The position numbers and the translations under genes are program-made. Shown here in pieces: positions 21,986 through 34,200 of a stretch of 64,000 nt of DNA. The notes under the pieces were generated by a model that saw only the letters and a list, made by a program, of their open reading frames with translations, searched no databases and was not told the origin of the DNA. Location: positions 2,921,501-2,985,500 of the forward strand of contig NC_056419.1 in NCBI RefSeq assembly GCF_905147365.1. The letters are read 5' to 3'. Position 1 is the stretch's first letter. The number at the start of each line of letters is the position of its first letter. The stretch is from Aricia agestis (lineage: Eukaryota; Arthropoda; Insecta; Lepidoptera; Lycaenidae).

Positions 21986-22424
21986 TATATTAATGAAAAA
22001 GTAAGTTTTAATATAAAATAATTACACTCATACTTGATTCCAGTCAAGAGTTTGCTGTCTAGTTTTTAGTGTTAGTTTATAATATACTAGATTCTAGATC
22101 TAGATATGATGCCCGCAACTCCGTTGCGCAAAACTCGCGCGTGTTCCCAGTGCCGTAAATAGGGCGGTGCCACCGGTGCCCAGGCACAGCGCGTAGACTC
22201 TGGGGGGGCGCAAAAATGGCCAAACCAGGCAGGAGTATTATTTTTTCGGTTTGCTCCCGATAATAGTTCCCGCTGCGCCCCTAGAGTCCAGTCCGATTCC
22301 AATAGTAAAATAGACCTATACATTGCTTAGGGTAATATAATATCTAAAAAAGCAAGGGCGCAGTTGTAGAAGCTCGCACAGGGCGTAAAAAATACTGTTT
22401 ACGGCACTGCGTGTACCGTACATT

Positions 22425-22562
22425 TTTCCGGGACAAAAAGTATCCTATGTCCTTTTCCGGGACTCAAAGTATCTCCATGCCAAATTTCAGCAAAATCGGT
22501 TCAGCAGTTTGAGCGTGAAGAGGTAACAGACAGACAGACACAATTTCGCATTTATAATATTA
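22425..22562 (+). repeat. Interspersed repeat with GACAGACAGACA end
   Basis: Begins near CCGTACATTTTTCCGGGACA and ends ATTTATAATATTAGTAT. Similar copies at 54106-54235 and 59640-59790. Non-coding. Confidence 0.55.
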
Positions 22563-22615
22563 GTATGTTTGTAATATTTTTTTTATACTATTCAAAAATA
22601 CTAGTGGGAGACATC

Positions 22616-24158
22616 CATACTAATATTATAAATGCGAAAGTATCTCTGTCTGTCTGTCCGTCTGTCTGTCTCGCTTTCACCCCAAAACTACTGAACCGAT
22701 TGCAATGAAATTCTGTACATAGTTATTCTAGAGTCTGAAAAAGGACATAGGCTACATTTTGATGTGGGAAAATATCTTATTTCCATGAAAATATCGATGA
22801 AAATGAATTCGCATTGCGCGTGGCCAACGCTCATCCCGGGGGTCCTGGGTTCGAGTCCCGCAGGCCCATTCAACAGATGGCGTTTTATTTTTTACTTTAT
22901 TGTAACATAGAACTAATCATACATATTAGTTAGTCTGTTTTTGTTTATATTTTTTAATACGTTAGAATATTATGTTTAATAATATTATCACTTGGTATAA
23001 TAATAATCAATCTATCTTATCTTATAGAACTCCTACTGCATTTCTAATATATGTGGCAAGTTGACAACAGAAGGCGCTAAAATAAAGGAGTTCGAGTGTA
23101 CCGTGTTGGCCTATATTCCATCCAGAAAATATATCAATGCAATCAACATTTTAATTTTTATATACGAAAACAGATGGCGTTTTATTTTTTATTTTATTAT
23201 TGTAACAGAACTAATCATACCTACTTTACTATATAATATTGTTTTTATTCATAACTAGCTGTTGCCCGCGACTTCGTCCGCGTGGACTTTAGTTTATAGC
23301 ATAAACCATAAGTCTATGGTTTATAGCGCGCGGTGTCAACAAAATTTGTGTCAAATTTAAAAACTTTTTAAAACCCTGGTAAGTGGTACCCCTCATAAGG
23401 CCGCGCTATACCGGAATGGCAGCGCTGAAAGTACTCGCCTCGCCGCTGCCATTCCGGTGTAGCGCGGCCCTTAATTAATCAAAATACCCAAAAACGGCTG
23501 TGCAGTGTGCACATAATCTATACTAATATTATAAATGCGAAAGTATCTCTGTCTGTCTGTCTGTCTGTCAGTCTCGCTTTCACGCCAAACGCCAAAACTA
23601 CCGAACCGATTGTAATGAAATTTTGTATACAGATAGTCTAAAGCCTGAGAAAGAACATAGGCTACTTTTTTACTGGAGAAAAGGGTTGTAAGGGGGTGAA
23701 AATGCGTAAATTTGTTCAAATTAAGTTAGTTCCAACAATTCATAATAGATGGCGCCGTGCGTCTTCTACATCGCGCTGACGCTTGCTCAAAAGTCTTCCT
23801 ATAAGACGTGGTATCATTTTACATTTAAGTTTCGATTTTTTTCGATTGTTATACTTATCTATTCTACGGTATTAAATAACTCAGTACTTTATCTGTGCAG
23901 TGACGTAACCTTAAATCTATCAATGATAAATAGTTTATGGGTAAAGTTGTGTAATTGGAGGGCTAAATAAGTTTTAAAATTTGGCATAAAATATAAAGTT
24001 TAATATAAAAAAATGAAATACTTATTGTGTGCACACTGCACAGCTGTATTGATTTAAGGGGTAGCAGGGTTTTTTATAAAAGCTTTTGACACCAATTTTG
24101 TTGACATCGCGCGCTATAATCTGAAGTCCACGCGGACGAAGTCGCGGGCAACGGCTAG
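22616..24158. mobile_element. Composite repeat, inverted-duplication arm B
   Basis: Reverse-complement counterpart of 14469-16697, with the same succession of sub-blocks, including the hairpin MITE, both (GTCT)n tracts and the CTAGCTGTTGCCCGCGAC ends (23257 and 24158). It lacks the two MITEs of arm A, and has a private 27-bp hairpin insertion at 23301-23326. Together the arms enclose Dok and LSM1. Confidence 0.8.
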
Positions 24159-24177
24159 TAATATATAGGCTAGTGCA

Positions 24178-24814
24178 AAATTTGTAGTAAATCCATCCAG
24201 TACTTTCTGAGTTTACCCCGGATATACATATAGACAAAAATTCTAAAAACTATATTTTTGGCTTCTATATCGATTGTAGATCACGTCGCAAGTATTATTT
24301 TTCGCGGGCGTAGGGCGCAGCCCTCCCAAATCAAATGACACTCTAAAACCGTATGTTTAGTTTAGTTTTAGTTTAGCTCAGCCCCCCCCCCCCAAGAAAC
24401 GACCGGTGCCGAAGCTCGCTGCATATAAATCAAACGACACTCGAAATCTGTATAGATAAGAGAGATAAAAGCTCACAGCAAGAAAAGGAGTGGAGATAGA
24501 TACAAAGTGTAAGGGAGAAATTTGTAGCAAATTTTATGAGCTTTCATTGCGTACTGCACTTTTTTTCTCTACGACGCACCGTTTTAGCGATATGATCAAA
24601 AAACTAAAAATAATGAAACTTGAGCCCTTCCCCCCCATCCTAGGTGATATCGTAATAATATATAGCCTATGTGTTGACCCAACCTCTAAGTAATATCCGT
24701 GTAAAATTTGTAAATCCATCCAGTACTTTCTGAGTTTACCCCGGACAAACAGACAAAAATTCTAAAAACTATATTTTTGGCTTCTATATCGATTGTAGAT
24801 CACGTCGCAAGTAT
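24178..24814. repeat. Directly repeated blocks 24178-24302 and 24700-24814
   Basis: Both contain AAATCCATCCAGTACTTTCT, GAGTTTACCCCGGA and GATCACGTCGCAAGTATT in order, about 520 bp apart. A C-tract lies between, near 24380. The interval up to the RhoGAP start is otherwise unstructured. Confidence 0.6.
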
Positions 24815-25291
24815 TTTTTTTTTTAATTTTCAATGTACAGAATTGACTTTCCTACGATTTTGTTATATCATGTATAGATTGTAAACAACCAATAATTATC
24901 AAACCACAATAGTCTAATTATTGTTTGCTAAACAGTTAAGTCATCAAAGTTCAAATATATAGATATATTAATTAAACAACAACAAAAATCATACCAGTCG
25001 ACAATATTGTCTAGTGGTCCTTCGAACAAATAGTATAAAAAAAAGGGTTTCGTTCAAAAACATAAAACTTCTTCCAACTGTCAAAGAATCAAGTTTTCCG
25101 AACGAAACCATTTAGCCGTTGCAAGATGTGACAAATGACAGATGTTTTGATTTGAAAACAATGCGGTTATTTTTTTGGAAAAATCTTATTTTTTGTATAA
25201 AACTGGACTTTTAATATAAATAAAAAGTGCTATTAAACATTGTGATGTGGTCGTGCCTTGTAATATAAGATTTAAACTGATTTTACTCAAA

Positions 25292-28200
25292 ATGAGTACG
25301 TCGGAACTGATAGACAAATTACGAAATGAAAACTTAGATCAATTTTTTACATTAGTGCGAATGCATTTGTCTTTTGTTGTAGATATTAATACTGACGAGT
25401 GAGTAAAGTGATAACAATTAATATTTTAGTCAAATTTATCAGTACTAAGTTACTTCTTGTCTTTTTAGTGTTGAATGTTCAACTGATAAACCAAAGCAAT
25501 TCAGATGGAATTTCCACAAGAAAACGAAGAATTCTAACGCGAACTCTAGTCAAAATGTAAATAATATGAAGAAGAATGAGGAAGTGAACTCTATAACAGA
25601 AGAGGGAATGTTAAGGCTTTATGAACTTATAGAATTTTTATCATTACCAGATAGTAAGTAGCCGCGTACCGACCAAGCGAGCAGCCTCGCAAGGCTGCTG
25701 CGCGTACTCGTCAGTCGCCAGTTGCTCGGTCGGTCAGGACGTGCCTAGTGAGCGCGGCAAACATATTGAGGCACCTTTCGACAAACCGCGGCACGCTCGG
25801 GCGAGGCAACAAATGCGTTTTCCTCGGGAGAGGCACATTCTGACCAAGCAAATGCCTCGCGAGGCTGCTCGCTTGGTCAGTACATGGCTAGTGATTTTAT
25901 TACATGATTTACCTTAATTTTGATTTTATTATGTAATAAGTTTTTGTGTATGAATGAATGTAAGTGGGATTCAGTTGATACCGACTAAGGGTGCTACCAT
26001 AAAAGTAAAAAAAATACTGTTGAAATGTATTTGGTAGTTTGCTCTTAGTATGCTCATATTAATCAAAAGGTAATTATATAATTTTATGTATTATGTATTT
26101 CAGAATAAACTGGATTCTATCCTTAGAATTGCGAATGATTACTCCAAACTACCTAGAATTATTAATTTATTATTATTGCGTCACTTATTATAATTATTTG
26201 TTGAGAAACACACATGACATTATGATGTCTGCAGGCTGTTTATATAACATTGTACACACAAACAATCTAGATTTTTTTTTGAAAAATAATCTTGTCATTT
26301 TCAGATGTAATCCAAGAAGGTATATTCCGTCGTACTGGGTCACTCAGTCGGCAGCAGGAACTCAAGAACCTGCTGATCACGGGTTCCAACCTGGGTCTTG
26401 ATGAGGGCAGATTCACCGTGCATGATTGTGCGTCCGTGCTGAAGGGGTTTCTAGCTGAATTGCCTCAGCCACTACTCATGGAGCAGTATTATCAAACATA
26501 TTGCACTCTAGCTTGTGAGTGTCTGAAATATTATAGTTTTAAGTGAAATATCCTTGCATTTTATGTTTATTAATTAGTAAAATATGCATATTAATTTTCT
26601 TGGAAATCTATTGTTGCGTCACCGGTGTCCTTATGAGGCTTGATGGGTTAATTTCCTATGTATTACAATGATAATCACCTTTTAATAAATATTAACAAAG
26701 ATACTCTCAGTCTCTAATCATAGACACCAATGAGCTGCTGCTTCCATTCAACAACAATTCAACTTAATCTCAATATTGTCTGGGAACTGATAAGGGATTT
26801 GACCTTTTTATATGTGCATTTGTCATAAAATCATAATATTATGTACTGAGATTGCTGCATCCCTTAGTAATCAATTATTGAAACCATGTTTTCTATGTCT
26901 AATGCTTCAACTCCCAAGCGGTCACATGCAACGGCAATAACAATAGATAAGCTATTGTGTCTGGTTTTTCCATGATCGAGGGATTAAAGTGACTAACACT
27001 CAGCCATAACATGCCCAGTTTACTTTTACACTTAATATTTTCACTAATTACAGCTCAATATCCACCCAACCTGGAGTCATCGGAAACAAAACTGTTGACA
27101 GCCCTGCAACTGCTGCTGCTGCTTCTGGCACCATCCCATAGGAACTTTCTCGAACGGCTGCTGAGGCTGTTACGGTTGGTCGCCGACAATGAACCCAGTA
27201 ACAGAATGTCACCAGACACGCTAGCTACGATGTTCACACCACATCTATTGTGTCCTAGAAAGGTAAAGTTTGAAGGCATTGGATAAATCACTAACTTATC
27301 AGATAAACTAATAAGACAAAGTTGATTGTATGATTGAAACTGTAAAGCCATATTGTAATGTTATCTGAGGGCTCCCACACATAAACACGATACGACGTCG
27401 CGTTGTGGAAATCTACGATATGACGTCGTTATGTGTCACAAAACTTACTACGTCTTACTTACTTCTTTATAAAGTAACTCCCATTATTCATGGCTGAAAG
27501 AAATGGGTGGATCCAGTATCTTCTGAGTATCTGTTTTTTCTTTCTGCGTTTTCGTTTTTCGTTTTGTTTCTTATTAAACAGCAGAAGACACGTTACGACG
27601 TCGTGTCGTAGATTTCCACGACGCGTCGTCGTATCGTGTTTGTTTATTTGGTCTTCACATACTGCTTTAACCGTGTGCCTGGATATAAAGTTATGTATAG
27701 TATTTTATTTACCTACTTCTTGATGTGAGCGATCATAATAATTTCCATACAATAACATTTTATTTATGCATTATTTCAGCTATCCCCTGAAGCGTTTCAC
27801 CAGGAATCGCTCGCTCTAGCCCCACTAATGAGCTTCATGATCCGTCAGTCGAGCGCGTTATGGGCGGCGCCGGCGCAGCTAGTCACCGACGCCGCGGCCT
27901 ACCTCGCGGTACGAGAGAGGAAGAAGGCGTTATCACCAGCCGCGGACTTGGATGAGAGTTATACGGACAGGTATAACTCCTGGGACACCTGGCGAAAAAA
28001 ACATTTCAACGTCTCTAACGGAGTCATTGAAATGTATACCAAGTTTATTATTCTTGAGAAACTATATTTGTATTAAAATAACAAACTGAAGTCATTTCAT
28101 TTAGCTGTGCTAAAGATATATCAAAGAGTCGACAAGCATATTATTAACAAAAAGTAAAAACAGTAGATGTAAATCTAATAAACATTAAAATGAATTTAAC

Positions 28201-31200
28201 TACATTGCTGTAATTTTTGCACCTGTAACAATGAAACAATAATGTATGAGTTTCTGAAGTCCGTAGAAAATTTATTTTAGTTTTTGAAGTTGCCCAAACA
28301 AGCTATAACTGAGTCTCCACAATAAAATACTATCCCACATATAGCACACCAAATTATGTGATAGAATGAAAGCTCCAATTATCATCAATAGCCTTACCCT
28401 TGTAACTTCATTCTGGCAATAAATTATTTATGATTTCTTCATATTTCCAGAACGGCAGCCAACACGGTATACACGTTCGTCGATCGCTCGCGCAGCGTCG
28501 CCGAGCACGCGGCCAACCCCACAGACACGGCGCTAGCGCAGCTGTACGCACACATACACGCGCTGCCCCCCTCCGCGCACCGCCGCCGCCTCATCAAGCA
28601 CTTCAATCGCCAAAACGGCTATGGTGAGTGACTTCGGCCAGAAGTTAATCCCATAAATAGAGTGTTGACAAATGTTGGCAAGCACACGCCATCGAGACAT
28701 TGTCATCCCCCCAGAGGTTTCTAGGGCGGCTCAGCGGTCGTCTGCAGTTTACTTGCCCCACATACATGTTTTAGAACAAAGTTCCTTATCGTGCGTTGTG
28801 AAAGGGGGATAGACAGAAATTGTAACGATACGACACAAAAGTGTCGTTACAACCGCACGGCCTACAAATAGTTGAACGAAGTTATTTCTTATGTACTATC
28901 AGAGAAGTTGATTCCTATGCAAATCGGGGACCTAAGTAGTTTGGTTGCGTTACGTCAAACCCAGCTGACAGATCACAATTAACATTGAATTGACATATTC
29001 GACCAAATAACGTTGGTCTGTCAATTGCATAGGAATCAACTTCCTCGATGGTACATACTTAAAAAAAAAAGAGTGAGAGAGAGAAACACTTCTATAGAGC
29101 AGAAATGCTATTTTTATTTCTCTCTCTGTCTCCCTTTCTTTTTTTTGTAAGTATGTACATAAGAAATAACTTCGTTCCATCTGGGTGTCCCTTGACACCT
29201 CTCAAGTTTTTTTTGCTACTCGCTTTTCCCCTGGCAAAAAAAGTGGGGTGTTCTAAGTTTCATGTATCTGTCCAGTGTCCATGGCATGACATGGGATTTT
29301 TATGCAATTTTTTTTGTTTGAAAGTTAATATGCTTGAAAGTGTTCCTAGCAATTATAGTTCATCATCATAAGCATGTTGAGTGCTAGAAAATTTGGGTTT
29401 TTCTATTTCATGAAAGGTTGTAAGACATGTCTTCCAGTGATGTTACCAGTTCAATATTCTGATTCCTGACACTTGATAGTGTTTTGAACTGTTTTGAATC
29501 AGGGATTGTTTTTAAATTTCTTAATTTATCATTAATTGATCTATGTTTTTCAAATAATAATTACCGTCATTCACAGGCACACCGATCCAAATCCAACGGA
29601 CGGGTAAGGTAGCTGGATCCAAGAGTTTCGGTGACTCTATCAAGCGGCACATATTCAACAAGGGACTGCTGAATAAGACGCCGAAAAAAGGCTCCGGTTC
29701 GAGTATCAATACCGTCGCTGAGGTATGCTCATATTATTTCTTAAATTTGATAAATAAAATAAAAAGTGTATTTGATAAAAAATATAATATGGGGCCGTTC
29801 ATAAAATACGTTCGCATAAAAAAGGGGGGGTTATGCCGAAGTTAACTATAATTTTAGTGTGACGTATTTGTAATGCTCACATTACAAATACGTCACACTA
29901 CAACCTAATACCTGGCTTTTTGAAAAGTGCAATAAAACATTTTTAATTCTTGACATTCTAAAATAACAATCTTCTTTCTAATCATCATTGTTGCAAACAT
30001 ATATTAATTACATATGTTTTTTTAAATAATTAATTCGCTTTAAGTTTGTAGTAAGTCCTCGGTGAGTCATCTTAGTCAAAGATAACCAAGTAATTTTACA
30101 TTTTATTTGAAGACTTACTGCAAGCTTAATTATACTACAGTACTATCTAGTCTTTAACTAATCGATTTATAAACATAAAGGCATGACTAACATGTTACCT
30201 GTGTGTGTTCTTCTAATCACTAATATTTACTATGTTTGCGTTTTAGACTAGATGTTGCCCTTAACATCTTTCAATGGTAACCTTACATTTTCCACAGTAA
30301 AAATGTAGAATATACACATAGAACATACATCCCCGAGACTTCAGTGTCTAAACACACTAGGCCGAAGTTACGCGGCGTAAATTACGCATGATTACGTCAA
30401 CGCATACAAAATACGGACGAAACGTGACGGAATAGTGTGTCATCGGTAATTTAAAATTCATTGCGGGCGTAATCATGCGGAATTTACGCCGCGTAACTTC
30501 GGTCTAGTGAGTATCTCTAAATTTAATTTTGTGAAGAAGAAACAGACTTAAGCTACAAGTTGTAAGCCAGCGACATGAAGCGGCAGCAGATGACGTGTCG
30601 TCGCGATACTACTGGTTTCTATGTATTTCTATGATAAGTGTCGCTTGCTTCGTGTTGCTAGCTGCGGGGGGTATTTCAGTAGTGTCGTGACGACACGTCG
30701 TCTGCGGTTGCTTCAGTCGCCCGCTGCCAACCGGCACCTTAAATGTCTAAAAACACTAGGCCGAAAATACGCTACCGAAGTTCGGCATGCTTACGTCAGC
30801 AATGCGCTACGCATACAATGTAACGCGACGTTATTTCGGCATGGTGTGTCATCGGTAATAAAAAATACATTGCAGGCGTAATCATGCCGAACTTCAGCCG
30901 CGTATCTTCGGCATGGTGTGCTTAGACACTTTCAGACACACTGCACAGTGCATACAGTCACAGAAACGAACATAAAGATACATATTATATATTTTTACAA
31001 GCATTTGAGATACTTTTCTTGTAAAACGCAAACCTAACTTTCTTCCTCGCATTGTGCTAAACGCATGCATTCTCTTTCAGAAATCAACTAAAAAACGATA
31101 CACTGACGATAGCAAAGTCGATGTGTCCCACAAAAATATCGTTCTAAAGAATCTAGCGAATAAAATGATAAGCACAGAATCTTTAGATGACGAATACGAT

Positions 31201-34200
31201 TCAGATGCTAGCAACGAAAGCACACTATCCGAAGGAGCCATAAGCAAATCGAAGAAGATAAGCCCGAAATTCGTTTCCGAACCGAATTTAAGCGTCATAG
31301 ACACCGAGGAAACGCCAAAGAAGAAAAGAGGAAGAATGTTCCGATCCAAACCGTCTGGTCCGCAAATAAACAAAAAGTATCAAAAACGCTCCACAGTCGT
31401 CCGCGGTACACCGACTTCCTGTGTATCGTGTATCAACGATCAAGACACTGTGTCCGATGATGATATTTCCGTCGAAAGGAGTATAGAAAACACGCCAAGA
31501 AAGAGTAAATTCTACGCCATTGACCCAGAGTTCAAAATGAATTATCAGACGAGTACGCCGGGTTTATCAGAGCCAGTTTTTAATGAGGAATGTTCGACTC
31601 CATACACTATAAACTTTAGAAGAGCGTCTATGTCTCCAATCACGAAATCTACACAGAAATTGTCTAAGGCTATGCAGGTTTGTTGCATGCGCATGTATGA
31701 CTCTTAAATTAACAACAAAATCATAACTTCTTTTTCAAAGATCATGATCTATGTTCCTTCTTCATTCTTAACAGCTACGTTTTTTACTTATTACGTTATC
31801 AGCGTACATTTGTAACGTACATTTACAGCGTACATAGATATTTTCCTACTAATATTATAAAGGCGAAAGTTTGTTTGGATGTATAGATGTGTGGATGTAT
31901 GGATGTTTGTTACTCTTTCACGCAAAAACTACTGAACGGATTTTAATGAAACTTTACAATAATATAGCTTATACATCAGAATAACACATAGGCTACAATT
32001 TTAACCGACTTTCAAAATGGGGGAGGTGTTATGTTCGTTTTCTTATGTTCAACGATTACTCCGCCGTTTGTTAACCGATTTTCAAAATTTTTCTTTTGGT
32101 ATATAGGGTATCATCCCATTTTGGTATTATATTTACAATTTGCACCGAGGTATACCTGGTATACCGTGGTTCGGAAGGTGCTGAGAGAACTCCTGATTCT
32201 TTATAGATACAAGTTTGGGAGTTGCTATATATGCTACCATGCAAATTACATTCATCATTATCACTACCATATTATACCATGCATCATCCCATGGTTATGA
32301 ATTATGAGCCTATAATAACCCTGTTATTGGTACTTTTCATAGTCTTTTAGATCGAGACTCGAGTTTGTCAAGCGATAATTAAAAAACAATCTATACCTAC
32401 CTTAATATTATAAACCTGAAGAGTATGTTTGCTTGAACGCGTTAATCTCAGGAACTACAGGTCTGATTTAAAAACTTATTTCAGTGTTAGATAGCTCATT
32501 TATCGAGTAAGACTATAGGCTAAATATTATCACGCTAAGACTAATACGACCGAGGAAACTCAGGAAAATGTGGGAAAAACGGAGGAAATATAAGAAATTA
32601 CCAACTACTGGAGCAATTTTTATGGCAATATTTGGCACAGATATAGAGTAGAGTGTAGACCAAGTGAAGGGAGTAGGGACATAAGCTATTTTTATGGGAA
32701 AATGTACGGTTTCTGTAAAATTCCTAATTTACGCGGGCGAAGCCGTGCGGGACATCTTCTATAGTATAATTTAGAAAAATAAAAAGAAATCATAGGCAGA
32801 ATGCGTAATTTGGTCAGTAGGCCTACTATGAAACCGTTTTGAGACTCAAACAATCGAACGAGAATGCAGCGTCCTGCTGCAACAACGTCATTACACGTTT
32901 GTTACAGTAGGACGCGGTTGAGTCTCAAAATAGTTTCGTGGTACGGCCCCTGGTTACTTCAAGCCTCACAACTAAAATTGACTCGATATAACCCGGCCGG
33001 AAAATGTAGATCCGCCAACTACCGAATCAATTATCAATTTCTGTGATTAAAATAGTTTCCAGATTTTGTAGTTTTTACAAAATCTGGAAACTGTAGCAAT
33101 AGCGTAGTTATTTTTGAACGTATGTACCATCGAGGAAATTGATTCCTAGGCAGTTGACGGACCTACGTCATGTGGTCGGCTTATGTAAATTCCATGTTAG
33201 CTGTGATCGGTCAGCTGGGTTTGACATAACGCGACCAAATTACTTAGGTCCGCCATCTGCCTAGGAATCAACTTCTCTGATAGTACTTGCTAGTATTGAA
33301 ATTATAAAATTTTATTTTGAATGTTTCAGGAATCCATCATGACTCCAAGATCACGCAAACCGCTAATCATAACTTCTGAGCAAAGGGACAATACAATGGA
33401 AGCTTCGGAACCGCAAGAGGAATCTCTCAAAGTTGACAATTTCCAGTCAAAGTCTGACATTTACCAGTCAAAGTCTGAAGTTTACCAGTCAAAGTCTGAC
33501 ATTTACCAGTCAAAGTCAGAGGTTTACCAGTCAAAATCCGACATTTATAGATCAATTTCGCCAAAGAATGATAGCGATTTCGTGTCTTCGGATGATGAAA
33601 TGAACTCAAGATCTTATTCTTTTGAGAGGTAAATACTGTAAAAATTCATATATTAATTTTTCTTTGCCTATTTACATGTTTAAACTTTAACTGAGAGTAA
33701 ATCTTTTACGGTCTTAACACAAAAGATTAAACATCTTTTGAACAGTTGTTTTGAGACCATTCTGTACCTACTGAATTTTTCTCTTTTTTTTTTATGATAT
33801 AAGGAGGCAAACGAGCAAACGGATCACCTGATGGAAAGCAACTTCCGTCGCCCATGGACACTCGCAGCATCAGAGAGCTGCTGGTGCGTTGCCGGCCTTT
33901 TAATAGGGAATAGGGTAATAGGGGAGGGTAGGGAAGGGAAGGGAATAGGGGAGGGTATGGAAGGGAATAGGGTAGGGGATTGGGCCTCCGGTAAACTCAC
34001 TCACTCGGCGAAACACAGCGCAAGCGCTGTTTCACGCCGGTTTTCTGTGAGGACGTGGTATTTCTCCGGTCGAGCCGGCCCATTCGTGCCGAAGCATGGC
34101 TCTCCCACGTCTCTAATCAACTGTTCAATGGGTGCTTAAATCTTTTATAGTGTTGCGACTTTGGTACAGGAGTAAATGATAACTCGACTGTAGGATCAGA

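Noticed and set aside
33441..33545. CRISPR-like array
   Set aside because: Contiguous 21-bp units with no spacers, inside an exon and in frame. It is a coding minisatellite.
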